64,000 bases of DNA from Fragilariopsis cylindrus CCMP1102 (GCA_900095095.1 FMBT01000424.1:58868-122867); one strand, 5' to 3'; positions 33,596 to 46,045 are shown, counted from the first letter of the stretch. A program made the numbers and translations. Notes: a model not told the origin generated them from the letters alone.

Positions 33596-36519
33596 ATGCT
33601 GGCAAGAACACCGTCCTACTGCTGGACAAATTTCCGTTCAAGAAAACTAGTTGACCGCAGCGTAACGATTTTCTTTATATGCTACTGCCTTATTATTGCA
33701 TTGTTACTGTCAGATACTTTGTTTTGCGAAGGGAGACTCAATGAGAGAAATAATACAGGTACAGTTCCTGCGTCGGATGATTTTATAAGTTATTATCCGA
33801 CTGGGGATTTCAAAAAATTAAAATGCAACGATAGGCTGAAGGATGATCCTTGTTTAACTTCTTGGTCTATGCTTTATGGGGCCCAATTAGTCTTCAAAGA
33901 TACAGTCGAGATCCCGTGTGGGACATGCGTTCTTATGACACATTCTTTACTAGGAACTTTGGAATTATTCCAAGGCTTGACTATATTTGGAAAATTGATT
34001 ATCCCAAATGGCATTGTGCTTGATGTACGAACTACATCTATTCTAGTCCACGGGGAGCTTATAATAGAGTCTACTAAGCCCATAGATGGTACTCCAGATA
34101 TATCCATAACATGGATGGATACGCCGAATCATCCTTTATCATTTCGACCGCCGTCTAATGGAGAAAATTCCGAGGATATTTGTGGTGGAAAACATTATTC
34201 TTGTGACATGGGAAGGAAACCTTTTATAGTTGCGGGTGGAAGGCTAGCCATCAGAGGACTCCCGTCATCTTCCATGCCAACATGGGTGCCTGTATATGAT
34301 GTTGATCAAAGTCCGATTCCTACCACGGAGTATAGAACATATCAACAACCCCTACCGGGTTGTCCGCAAGATGACATTCTAATCCATCATGATTTTCTAG
34401 GCTCGCCAATCCTTACCTTCGCGGGATCATATGGCAGCTTTTTCGAATGGACAACAAACGGTAGACTAAAGGTGACAAATCGCACTCACGCCCAGCATTG
34501 CCCGATCATTGATCTTAAACACATCCGGCACTGTTTACAGGCAGACAAAACATACCTGCTCACGGCGAAAGTTCTACTAACAAAAGATGACATAGTCGAT
34601 CAAAGCGATTGTGCGCGAGGAGAAGACGACAGTACTTGTATGAAAATCTATCAAGCCCGGATGTCGGAGAAAGGACTAGGACGCACAACCTCTATATGGA
34701 AAGAAAGAAGATCTTTCGGAAGCATGCTGGGTGAAGAGACAACGATTAGCGTTGAATTCAATTTTACAAGTACACAAATGAGCGAACCGAATATTTACGA
34801 GATTTTACAATTGAGAGGTCCCGGTCCTGGAGTTGATATGGAGATGATAGAATTTACCTTACGAGCACCTCCTAAAGAGGCATTTCCTGAAATAGACAAT
34901 TTGTGCAATGATTTGGTTCCCATCAATAGCGATGCGGAACTACTCGGCTTATCACCTTATCCATTTCGAACAAACCACGAAGACACTCATTTGTCTGTGG
35001 TTGCTGAAGGATCGAATCATTATTTTGAAATAACGGGTCGAGAATTTGCTGTACAGAATGCTAGAAGGGGGAATTCAAGAAATGCTGGAATAACGTGGGA
35101 TGTTCCTCGGTCATGTATTATGAAAACCCACTCTAAGTTTACATTCAAGGCTGATATAAGGATGCATTCCCTTAGCCTAGTCTCCGCTGAGTGGAAAATC
35201 AGAGGAACTAGAACTAGAAAGAAACCAGTCATAGAAAGTCTGGCAGCTTGTCCTAGCTCTGTAGGCAATTGGGTTAGTTGTTATGGGGAATTCAAACCCT
35301 CGATTGAATTGACTAAGTTCGATCGTTTTGAAGTATTTCTAGAAACTGATACTTCCTCATATGATATTGACTATGACGTTGATAATATTTCGTTTAAACG
35401 CACCACCAAGGGCGAGGGTGGTTTCGATCGATTGATTCTTCCAAAATCTGTTGAGAATGTATGGAATACTGGAGCAGAGCTCTTAATAACATCTCACACC
35501 TCTGAATGGGACGGGCATAGTACACGAAGGATCACCTCGATTGAAAATCACGATAAAGAAGGATATGTTAGTATTAGTTTGAATGAGCCGATCGACCGTC
35601 CGATTACTCTAAGTTCCAATCCGTTTTACGCTACTGAGATTGCTTTGCTATCACGAAATATCGTGTTTAATGGAGCGAATGGGGGGCACCTGACCGTCTT
35701 GAACACACCCAATCAGGCACAATTGATTCAAGGAGTAGAATTCAGGGAATTTGGGTCGGGAGAAGAAGTCCGTGAGGCTTATCCGATTTATTTTGACAAC
35801 TGTAACGATAGCTCAGGCTCTATTGTCTCTAAAAACTCGATCCGTGACTCAAAGCGTGGCTGTATCGTCCTCGATGGCACCAATAATGTGCTAGTCGAAC
35901 AAAATGTTGCATTTGCAACGAAAGGCCATTGTTTTGTTGTCAAGACAGGTAAAGAGAAAGGAAATGTCTTCAAATCAAATTTAGGGGCATTTTGTCAAGA
36001 GGAAGATATTGATACTACTCCGGCTACATTTTGGATTGGAAGTCCGTCAAATTTTTGGATCGACAACGTGGCGTCTGGGTCGGAGGGGTTTGGCTTCTGG
36101 TTTCAGCCTAAGGATCACACAAATGATTCCTATGGAACTTATTCCGTGGAAAGTCCTCATCTAATGCAATTGACTCAATTCACACGTAACGCTGCACACA
36201 GTACACACAAAGAATCGTTGAAATTCACAGGCTCACCCCTACTCAAACTGCTTCTATCAACAATTTCAAATCATACTTGAACAATAGAGGTCATATAGAT
36301 GTGTCAAGTAGTGCCAATATTGCAGCATATAATATGTTTCTTGACACACCTTTGGCTACGGTTCCCTTTCCCATCATGAGCGACACTACTGTTATTGAAG
36401 TAACACAAGATAAAGATATCTCAATCGATATTTTAAATCCAGAAGTTGAACATCACGAAAGTTTTTCAAATCCAACAGACGTATTTAATTTACAATCTAG
36501 TCCAAGTTTAACCGAGTAA
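33596..36519 (+). CDS. G8-domain / parallel beta-helix surface or secreted glycoprotein
   Basis: The main frame (33596-36280) begins with a signal-anchor (SVTIFFICYCLIIALLLSDTLF). A G8-like region follows (LTSWSMLYGAQLVFKDTVEIPCGTCVLMT through LGTLELFQGLTIFGKLIIPNG and a GGRLAIRG strand). The C-terminal third is a right-handed beta-helix of the PKHD1L1/CEMIP type (YPIYFDNC, NSIRDSKRGCIVLDGTNNVLVEQNVAFATKGHCFVVKTG). The middle carries lectin-like beta segments with paired cysteines and sequons. Near 36190-36240 the frame must shift to continue as LTPTQTASINNFKSYLNNRGHIDVSSSANIA and end at 36519, about 970 residues in total; this looks like a one-base indel. Animal relatives bind or cleave hyaluronan, but function in algae is unknown. 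Confidence 0.7.
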
Positions 36520-37287
36520 ATGATCAATAATTTTTAATCTTGCTACATCTGCATTTTATAGTTCTGATTATTCCTAAAAAAAGAAATCATAGAGCAAGAA
36601 AGAGGAGTGCGGCCCATACTGGTTCTCAAGTAGACAGAGACGAGAATCATCATTCCTTAATTATCACTATTCAGAACAGTAGTCCATTCAAAGAACCACT
36701 GGATCTGGACTGATGCATTCTTTCATATTTATCAAAAGGGACACCTCTACCTGACGAAGACATGTTTTAAGAACGAGGTATACTTTTTTTACTCATTATT
36801 ATACTTTGTAATCTTTCATACAAGAAAAAATATTACAAAGGCACATAGTTCTACCCAGGTACTTATTTTACCTACTAGGTCCTACAGTACAGGAGTAGTA
36901 TAGTACACAATTTAGAGATGAAGATGAATTTTTCTTTGCGAGTTCTTGATGCACGCCGCTGAACGCGGCGTGCACCGGGCGAGTAATTTTGTTTTTGCAT
37001 ACTGAATTCGAAATTGAAAACGGTCAATATTTTAATAGTACTCGAGTACGAAGACGTCGAGGATTGATGATTGTATGATACCGTAGCTTCATTCTTGCTA
37101 CTTCTTCGAATTCTTCGAAGATTGTACGAGGTATCCTAATCAAGGCACTCGCTCTCGAACACCAAATAGTAATGGAATCAGTCAATTAATCAATCAGTAT
37201 ACTTTGCTTATCGTAAATACTTTTCTACTTCAATTTCGATGCAATCGGACTTCTTCCAGATATGAAGTATCATCTATCTTCTGCACT
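36520..37287. other. Intergenic region
   Basis: An AT-rich spacer with a strong GC hairpin at 36950-36974; no gene is seen. Confidence 0.55.
36950..36974. other. GC-rich perfect hairpin
   Basis: Arms TGCACGCCGC and GCGGCGTGCA pair fully around a five-base loop. It stands out in AT-rich DNA about 310 bases upstream of the hydrolase start. The role is unknown. Confidence 0.6.
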
Positions 37288-38571
37288 ATGAATTCTAACG
37301 CAGAAGCTCTGAAGAAGCTTATCTTGAATCCAAAATACACTAAGAAAAAGATTCAGATTTCTGATGGCCGAATACTTTCCTACTCAGAATGCGGCAATCT
37401 CGAGTCGGGTATTCCTGTCGGTACGTTATTGCATGCATATTCACCAAATTATAATTGAGATGGATGCCTTCGACATTCAAAGGAAAAATATTAATGTAAA
37501 ATACCACTGACATCTATTTATACCTCCGGTCCTTTCAAACGCTCTTTTTAAAATCCACGAAACTGAAGTATTTTGCTTCGGACTTATGACATCAAGTTTA
37601 GCTATAATGTTTGCTCATCATCGAGCTCTACGGAACAATCTACGAATCATAGCAATAGACTACCCTGGAATTGGCGAATCGACATATGAAAAGGATCGAA
37701 CACTTGGAGGCTGGGCGGACGATGTCTCCGAATTCCTTGATACGCTGAATTTGAAAAGAGTTAGACTTCTTGGCCATTCATTAGGGTAAGTACAGTTGAG
37801 AAATGGGTTTTTTTCTATCATCCTTATATAACATCTATTTCGTCACTCAATTGGAACAATGTTAATAATTCTACACTAAATAACAAATATCAGAGGCCTT
37901 CATATATTAGCGTTGCTGTCAAACAGAAGTTTCAAGAAACGAGTAGTTAGGTCTGTTCTCTTGTGCCCATGGCTATACATCGAAGGCAAATCATTTAATC
38001 CAAATTGGATGAAGTGACCCATGTGTTACCAGATGTTTCCAATCGTCGATCATTCCCTATCTATTGACAGGCCTATCATCTAGTACGGTACAATTGCTTG
38101 GATGGTCCAACCCAGAACAAATACAATTTCAGGCAACAAAACTTGTTATGGATTACTCTTGCCTACAAGGTCAAGCTGGGAATGAACAAATGGTTCGTTT
38201 TGCTCTATCCAAATATGATACCTACCTACCCGAAGATCTCGTATCACCCATAGTTATATTTCAGGGAAAGATGACACGCTTGTATCCGAAAACAGAAGTC
38301 TTGAATTGGTTCGTCTTTTAAAGAACGAAAATGCGATGTAAGCTACACCGCTATCGATGATTGCGACCATAATAGTATTCTATCTAAAACAGAGAACCTC
38401 ATCAATGTCATGGCCAGTCTCGTTGGTGACGCAGACACATGGGCAGTAGAAATTGCAAAGTCATTGGGTGTCGTCAACCGGTGCCAATCTATGCCCAAGA
38501 CACCTATTGCCAAAGAGTTAGATGCTTCAGCACGGCAGAAGTCTAGGTCATATAATAATGGATTGAGATAG
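37288..38571 (+). CDS. Alpha/beta hydrolase, reading frame broken
   Basis: Exon 1 (37288-37420), exon 2 (37569-37785) and exon 3 (from 37894) splice in frame. Visible landmarks are the oxyanion-side strand VFCFGLM, IAIDYPGIGEST, and the nucleophile elbow GHSLGG formed across the second splice junction. A cap region (GWSNPEQIQ) and DDTLVSE, then DDCDHNS with a possible catalytic His, follow in changing frames. Shifts are needed near 38016, 38060, 38270 and 38335. The last frame ends at 38571. The elbow and acid/His regions are all present, so the ancestral protein was a complete serine hydrolase of unknown substrate. Whether it is a decaying gene or a mis-assembled one cannot be decided here. 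Confidence 0.6.
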
Positions 38572-38924
38572 AAATATAAAAGCGTCACGATGACATCTGC
38601 TGTTTCAGATGTACTTGTATGTGTATTCAATAGACTGGAATTTTTCGTTCAAAGATTTTAATTTAGAGGAGATATCATTAATAAAGTACACATAGATTTT
38701 TCTTGATATTATTTGTGCCCAATTTTATTATAGGGCTGTTTAGGATCAAATTCAGTCCAAAACACAGAACATTTTCATTTCACTCTTTCTACCGTATTAT
38801 CCGCTATACAACATTCTAATGTTTTACTTTCTCAAGACCAAGCAATAGAGCTGCAGTGTTTGAATACGATGGTTGCCCTTTCCAATTTGTTTCGAAAGTA
38901 GTAAACGAAAAAAGCAAAAAAAAA
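38572..38924. other. Convergent intergenic region
   Basis: About 350 bases between converging 3' ends; AT-rich, nothing recognised. Confidence 0.5.
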
Positions 38925-40132
38925 CTATTCGTAGTGTGGTCGATTTTGCATGTGTGGTTGTTGTCGACCACCACGATTTCCTTGCTGTTGAATCTGTAAG
39001 TTTCCTTCGGCAATTTTTAATACACCATAAACGCCTCCTGCTGCAGCACCATATATCGCAAAAAGATATGTTGTCACAAAAGAAAATGCAGCGCATGAAG
39101 CAGACACGAAGAATGCGACAGCGACAATTGGATTTGGCTGATACGACCTCACAATGGACCAAAGGCCGACTACAAACATGACAAGGGCCATGACAAGCCC
39201 AATGGAGAAGTTTAATAGTACTTGCTGATGACAAATAACATAGATAAGTAAATAGGAACAGTTGAGGGGACTGACTGACTGACTGACTGACTCATTAAAT
39301 AGAACAGAGTAAACCAAACCAATAATGTCAACTTACCATGAGAACTTTCATTCCATATTCCACCATGTTTTCATCTCGACCCATGCTTCTTATTCCCATG
39401 AACATTGCGTCCCACATAGATTGTCTTTTAGCAAATTTTTTACCTGCAGAGAAGTATGACCAAAATGCATCTTGAAAAAAAAAGGAAAGATCATTACGAA
39501 TTTGAATGTAAGATTTATATGAAGATATGTATATTAAAATCCTGTTGCTTCCATGTATTGATTGGGTGATTGAATTCAAATTTTCTTGATAGCGTCTGGA
39601 GAAAGTACAATTGTTGTACTAGTGAGAGTAGTTGTGACAAAAACTTGTCTTGTAACGTACCTTGGACTTCGCCTACTCCAATTTCGGAGAATAAACCAGC
39701 AACATTTTTGGCATCTGACATTCGTACATTTCCTTCCTCACGAATTCTATCCAAACGTATTTTCGCATCATCCATCTTTCGTTTGTTTCGTTGACAGAGA
39801 CCATCACAAGAAAACCACCCTTTCGTGGCTCTGTAATTTTGATTTGCCGCAAAGAAATCATTTGAGGCAGCGTATTCTGCTTCTACGTCGATTGTGTTCA
39901 TAATATTGTTGTATTCGCGCCGTTGATCATAGTTTAATTTACTACCCCCTCCGATTAAAATAATAACAAGAATCCCTAACACATAACCACCCGTTATTAC
40001 CTTGTGTTGTTTCGCAAAATCGGAGGCTCCTCGAATAATAATTTTTCCAACGTCGGCTGGCTCTGGAAGGACAATTACTTGACGTCCTGCTTGTCCAGGT
40101 GGACCCCCACCTCTTTGTCTACCAGCTTGCAT
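38925..40132 (-). CDS. Conserved-looking multi-span membrane protein, function unknown
   Basis: Three exons (40132-39661, 39470-39337, 39224-38925) give 301 residues. After a Gly/Arg-rich start and a short helix, one membrane segment (ITGGYVLGILVIILIGGG) is followed by a hydrophilic domain with many charged helices and a CDGLC pair. Then come three further membrane helices (LLNFSIGLVMALVMFVVGLWSIV; PIVAVAFFVSASCAAFSFV; TTYLFAIYGAAAGGVYGVL). The C-tail is Gln/Arg/Gly-rich. All splice joints keep frame. I do not recognise the family. The second intron contains a GACT tetranucleotide run at 39271-39292. It diverges from the DCN1-like gene. Confidence 0.7.
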
Positions 40133-40647
40133 ATCTTCGGTGTCTAGAATGAACTAATTGGAAATACTATGTAAATGGCTTCCTCCTCAGAGTGTTTTGT
40201 GAGTTTTTAATTCTCCTGAGTTGTGCTTCTTGAGTTGTGAGTTGTGATTTCTCAATCGAAGACTTTTGTAACGGTAAATTAAATAAAATGTAATGTACGC
40301 TAATCTACAGTATGCACGTTTGACCTTTGCCACGTTACATTATCAATTACAGTTTATACAGTTTACTAGTATTGACAAATAAAATGGCTAAGCGATATAT
40401 TCAACACAGTTTTATCCACGACTGACGAGAACCTTCCAAGAAACCTCCGCTCGAGACGTTTTTGGGCGGCGATGACACATGGCGCAAGAACTTGCTTGGC
40501 TGCAGAAAAAGGATCCAGTTAATTTAACACCGACAAGAAACATTCATTGCCAACAATTTTACACCCACTCTCTCGAGCGCAAAAGTTGATACTGGTCGTA
40601 TCTAATTTCAGCCATAATAATACAGCACTATTAATAAATAACAATAT
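40133..40647. promoter_or_regulatory. Divergent promoter region
   Basis: A 515-base spacer between the membrane-protein gene and the DCN1-like gene. It includes a TGAGTTGTG-type short repeat near 40216-40248; no motif is assigned. Confidence 0.4.
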
Positions 40648-41400
40648 ATGGCAAGCCCAGCAAAACGAAAAAGAATGTGGAGTTCTTCTACTAGTAGCTC
40701 GACGAAAAAAACGAAACGAAAATCTTCCTCTTCGAAAGGTGACTGTGAAACTCCTGAAACTGCCACGGAAAAACTTTTTACGGAGCTTGCCGATGAGGAC
40801 GATCCATCTGTGATTGGACTGGAGGGTGTGGCAGCATTGTGTGAAAAATTAGACCTGGATTGTGAAAGTGATGTTCGTGTATTAGTACTGTTATGGAAAT
40901 TAGGTTCAAAAGAAAAACCAGGTCAAATTACAAAGGAAGAATTTGAATCTGGTTGTTCTGAATTACAAGTAGATTCCTATACGAAGTTTAAAAAGTTGAT
41001 ACCATCATTGGATATTGGATTTTTAGATCGTGACGAGTTTAAGGATTTTTACAAGGTACGTTGTTACGATTCTCTCAGAGTACTATTATTTTTTCTGATT
41101 TGCCTTGATTTGCTTTCGTGCAAATATTGAAATTTACGTTAGCTACAAGTCGAATGAAGAAATAAATAGTTCTAATAAAAGGAGGCTTGGTTGGTTTGGT
41201 TTGATTTGATTTGATTTGATCTGATTATTTGATGTCTTGTTATTTATTGTTTCAATTTGCAACCAAACAATAACTCATTTTTTAATTTTATTTTTTTCTT
41301 GCCGTTATTAAAATTATCATTTTTATTATCATTGTTATTATTATTGTTATTACAATGTATGCAAATGATGAAAATAATAACTCCACCCCCTTCCACACAC

Positions 41401-41445
<45 letters not shown>

Positions 41446-41743
41446 GTTTTGTTTCCAATTCAATCGACAGGGAACCCACCGCACCTTAGATAAGGAGATG
41501 GTAGTAGCATTATTGCCGATGGTATTAAAGGGTCGTATTGCAGATGAACGTTTGGATACTTTTTGTACATTTACTGAATCTCAAACATCGTATACACGAA
41601 TTACACTTGATCAATGGTGTAGCTTTCTTGATTTTTGCTACGAATGTGAAGATTTAAGTACGTACGATGAAAGTATGTCAGCATGGCCGGTATTAATTGA
41701 CGAATACGTTGATTATATGGAAGAACAACAAAAAAAGAAATAA
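40648..41743 (+). CDS. DCN1-like cullin neddylation co-E3 (DCUN1D family)
   Basis: Two exons (40648-41055 and 41447-41743) give 234 residues. A basic Ser/Lys N-tail that could act as a nuclear signal (KRKR, KKTKRK) is followed by the PONY/potentiating neddylation domain. Visible blocks are EKLFTELADEDDPSVIGLEGVAALCEKLDLD, KEEFESGCSELQVDS, FCFQFNRQGTHRTLDKEMVVALLPM and the hallmark DLSTYDESMSAWPVLIDEYVDYM. The family promotes transfer of NEDD8 from UBC12 to cullins. No UBA domain is present, as in DCNL3-5 types. The intron carries a CACATA/CA microsatellite right up to its acceptor. Confidence 0.88.
41399..41445. repeat. (CACATA)n/(CA)n at an intron 3' end
   Basis: The run ends directly in the CAG acceptor of the DCN1-like intron and takes the place of a pyrimidine tract. 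Confidence 0.9.
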
Positions 41744-42217
41744 TAATTAAGAAGAGAAAGTAGTTCAAAGAGAGAGAGAGAGAGATAGGATAACAAACAA
41801 TTAGTGATGAAAGGAAACTGAAACGAGAAATGCAATACTAGTGATATGCAATAAATGGGGTGTGATATATTCAAAAATATACAAGTAAATAAACTGTATC
41901 GAATTGTGTACTACACTACTTGTACGTCGTACAAGTAGAAGTTACAATTAATGTAGTTACAGTAGGACCTAAATTCCGGTTCTTACAATATTTAAGTATT
42001 ATGCACGAAGTATTACCGTTCGTAGGACTTATTTGAAGATACATACAATAACTCACTATTTCTCAATTTAGATTGTCGTCGTTCTAAAATATAATTTTGG
42101 TTCTGAAAAAGGAAAAAAAAACATTATGTGTTAATTTATTCTGTAAAAACTAGTAGATTTGTTATACTAAATACTACATACTGTACCATATATTATTACT
42201 TTAATTTTCCTACTTGT
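41744..42217. other. Convergent intergenic region
   Basis: About 470 bases between the 3' ends of the DCN1-like and thioredoxin genes; a GA run at 41769-41784, otherwise AT-rich. Confidence 0.5.
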
Positions 42218-42939
42218 CTAAGATGATGGTAAATTTTCTTTCAAAAATGCATCCAATTCAAATTCATTTGAACCTCGATACGTTGCCGTTACGGTACCAT
42301 CATTGCCTTGTAGTATTAAAAACGTAGGCATCATTGCAACTTTGTATTTTGCAGCGATCGTATCTAATTCATCTACGTCTAGTAGTAAAAAATCACATTG
42401 TGGATATTCTTCACATTTCTTTTGATAGTGCGGTTGGATATTATGACATGGCTTACACCAAGATGCTGTAAACTTCACAACAACAATTTCATTCTTCGAC
42501 AACAATTCATCAAATTCTTTCTCTGATTGTATTTCTTTTACAACTATTGACGACGTCGACGACGTCGACGACGATGACGTTTTTGACCTTCTTTTCAGTT
42601 CTCCGTCATCGTTGCTGCAACAAGACGACGGTGTCTGCGACTGTTGTTGCTGCTTGTTATTTAAATTCATCAATTTGGCAAGAGAAGATGGAACCAATCC
42701 GTACAAATATAGTTTAGCAAGGATCCATCGGATTCCCAGTAGAATCAGCGGTACCACCTTTAGAGTTTTAACATTGTATATATTAATTTATAGGGGGCAA
42801 CAACAAGAACAAATAACTATCAATGAGGGGGTGGAAAAAAAGTATACGGTGCAATACTATGTACTCAATACGACCATATTAAGTATTCTTTTTTCTTTTG
42901 CGTTCGACTCTTTCTATTTCACGTACGTACCGCTGACAT
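42218..42939 (-). CDS. Membrane-anchored thioredoxin
   Basis: The main exon (42757-42218) encodes an N-terminal hydrophobic helix (VVPLILLGIRWILAKLYLYGL), a Ser/Gln-rich linker and a thioredoxin fold with KFTASWCKPCHNIQ (active site WCKPC, here Lys instead of the usual Gly), DVDELDTIAAKYKVAMMPTFLI with the cis-Pro, and an ending near LKENLPSS. No ATG opens this exon. A nine-base first exon (ATG TCA GCG at 42939-42931, followed by GTACGT) could splice to it to give MSAVVPLILLG, 182 residues. That micro-exon is an inference. The gene likely encodes an ER, Golgi or plastid-envelope facing redox protein. Confidence 0.7.
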
Positions 42940-44064
42940 TGGCACACAAACACCACCGATACAGCATAACATACTTGTAAAAATGAGCGATGACGATGAC
43001 GACGATGACGACAATAGCGATGAAATGAAGGCAATATGGAAATGCTGGTTGCTATTATCAATGGAATATGAAATTGATTATTTTCGAATTTTATGTGTGT
43101 CTTATTTTCATTCACGTTTCGACGTTTTCTCCTTTTTTCAATTTTTTTTCTTTTTCCTGACTCCTCCTCGTACCTAACACCTCATACCTCCTCTTCATAC
43201 CTTTACCTTCTAACCTTTACCCGCCCCACTTTTGTTTGTGTCTGAACTGTTGCGTGTGATATACAGTATATAACTTCCGTGTGATACCTAACCTTCTGCC
43301 TACAAATTGTACCATAATAAATTGAGCCTATGCACCTATTGGCCAGAAGCATGGAACGAACAAAAACCACAGTAAAACGAAGCAAAATAACTATGCTAGT
43401 AGTAGCACTTTTATTGTCATTGATATGGTAATACACTCTATTATAATCCCACACACTCAGTATTGTGTAAGTTTTATCATTAGATGATATTGCTGTAACT
43501 ATACATTAAGCTTTTACCCATGTTTACATTACACCTGCTGAAGTACTCCATTGAATGAATCATTACAAACAAGGGCAGTTGAAAAAGGAGTAGAAAGATG
43601 TAATTGATTGGCATACTCAGTTAGTGATAGAGAAAAAGGCACAGCACTTCCAGTAAAATGTAATTTTTTCACAACATAAAGGTACAAAATTCAAGATAAA
43701 AATTCTGTACTGATCTGAAATAGTATAGGAACAGATCAATTATTTACTAGCATTCATGCACGTCTGCATCTGTAGCATTCACAGCATTTCCAATAATGGT
43801 AACGAAAGTTGTAATTTATCTGTGTATTTGCTAGAAATTAAATGTATGCATACAATATGCAAGATTTCACTATGGACAGTGGAATCATTCTTTGGAGCAA
43901 TAAGATTTGGGGAGGGCTCTACCTTGTGTGTAAATAATGATAGTAATAGTAAATTGTAGGATGTGGCAGTTAGTTGAAGCCCAAAATAATTACAATTTAG
44001 AGTTAAAATACTACTACTGAAGATAAGTATCAGATAATTTTTCTGTTATCAGTCTATTGCACCC
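42940..44064. other. Intergenic region
   Basis: No gene is supported in about 1.1 kb. A pyrimidine-rich stretch is seen near 43120-43215; the rest is AT-rich. Confidence 0.5.
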
Positions 44065-45540
44065 TCAATCATCCATCAAACTCATCAAGAGAGGGAAGAG
44101 ACATAAGCAACAACCGGCAATCATTGCGGGATTTTGAAGCATTCCCATATTAAAGCCTTTGTTAGCGTGCATCTTTGATTCTGTTGCATTGATTTCATAC
44201 GGAAGGTCGAGAGCAGTTCCACTATGACAGCTGTCCATAAGGCAAACAACTGTTACATTGGCTGGCATCTTTTTAACAAGACGTTCATATATTTCGTCAT
44301 CTACGATTTGACCGCTCTTCTTAAAATCTAATGGAATTAAAGTCTCGTCATAACCATCATCTTCATCACCGCTGGTATCTACAACTCGTCCACCATGTCC
44401 ACTATAATGAATAAAAACAACGTCTCCTGCCTTGCTATATTGAGTAATGCGATCAAAAGCTTGCATAATATTTTGCCGAGTAGGATCATGACCGCGACCA
44501 TCATCCATCAATATCAACATATCTTTCTCTAGAAATCCTTCTTTTCCAATTAGATATTTTTTAATATTTTTGACGTCGTTGTGACCTTTAGTAAGTGAAG
44601 CGAACAGTATGAAAATAGTAAAATATTTGTGATGTGAGTGAGGTCATCATACGTCGAATCATCAAATAAATAATGTTGGTGACACGATGATAGTGATGGT
44701 GGTGATAATAGCAATGCTAATAATAGTTTGAATACAGGGTATTCTTCTGGAAAATATTAGGATCATTTCTCTCTCTCTCTCTCTTTTTTCTTCTTTTCTT
44801 TTACATACAGTATGATTGTATTTTTACTCACAACCACTTAGCTCCCCTTGTTGACCAACATAGTTGATACCGATGAGTACCGCCTTTTAAAAGAAGTTTA
44901 ATAACACGAAAAATAAAAACAACGAAACACACACACGCATACATAAATTAGACAGCGCATTATCTTCAATTAATTCAATCATATCGATATATTTACTTAT
45001 ACGATGATAACACTACGAAACATAGGTTTGGTTCCACTACGTACTCGTCGGCTCCTCGGGCTTGGATTGATTCCTGAGGCACAATCTCAAATTGATGATT
45101 GACGTCAAGCATTCGACTCGACGAGAGTTGGGGAATTTGGTCGAAACCTTTACTTTTTAAGACGCTTCTCATTCGATGTAAACAATCAATCCAACTCATC
45201 TCTCGTCCTTGATTCTCATTTAAAACCTTCAAGAGAGATGAGGTACATGCGCCCTACGAAAATAATCACGGAAAGGATTGATTGAGTGAGTGAGTGAGTG
45301 AGTGAGTCAGTAGACAAAACATCAGGACATGAAAAAATGAATCGAGAACTGTTAGAATAGACAACACCATCATGCTTAAGTCTTCGAATAGATAGATATT
45401 CGACTTACACCGGCTTTACCACCGGGATCTGGTAGAGAAAATTGACCCACGTTACCCACGTCGGCGCTTGTCTGTTTGTCCTCACATCCAGACAACATCA
45501 CGAATTTCGCCGGAATCGCATCTTGAATTTTTGCGTCCAT
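44065..45540 (-). CDS. Type III metacaspase (p10 before p20)
   Basis: Four exons (45540-45409, 45253-45017, 44883-44832, 44585-44065) give about 313 residues; the exon 2 donor at 45017 is the best in-phase choice, with an alternative a few codons earlier. The first 120 residues are the p10 part, with the conserved LSGCEDKQTSAD. Then comes p20: [29 protein letters not shown] with catalytic His near residue 204, DEDDGYDETLIPLD, and LMDSCHSG with catalytic Cys near residue 260. Having p10 ahead of p20 is the defining order of type III metacaspases described from algae with secondary plastids. Such calcium-dependent Arg/Lys-specific proteases act in stress and cell death. The C-terminus is hydrophobic and short. 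Confidence 0.88.
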
Positions 45541-46045
45541 TTTAAAGAAATTGTAGCTAGTAGCTTTTTTGTGATTGTGTATTAGTTAGACGCTTTCTGC
45601 TTCAACTTTTGTGGCGATATATCTTATCGTTATATATGTTTTTGTTCTTGTATACATATATCTATATATTGAATATGCACGTCATAATAGAGGACTACGA
45701 TACATAAATTCTTTTTTTCTTTCGAGGGAGGATTTGTTGTGATTAATAATAAGGGTAAAAAAAAAAAGTAAAGGGGGCGCAGTCGGGCGTGAAGCAATGC
45801 TGCCTTTTCTCTTCTTGTTTTCACCTAGTAATCCCGAATTTAAAAATGCAAGCAACGACGACAATACAGTAGCAAGAACAACTTCATAACTGTTTGCATC
45901 TCCAAAGAACAGAACAACTATGAAATACTGTATTGATAATAGAAGATTAAGATAAGTGCCCTCAACCTTTTCAAACAACAACGCAAAACATTTGAAAATC
46001 AAGATAATCACAAATCGACAACCGCTCAGAAAGATTGATTCGAAG
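45541..46045. promoter_or_regulatory. Divergent promoter region (metacaspase / CHK2-like kinase)
   Basis: A 505-base spacer with TATA-rich sequence at 45618-45678. No specific binding site is assigned. Confidence 0.4.
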
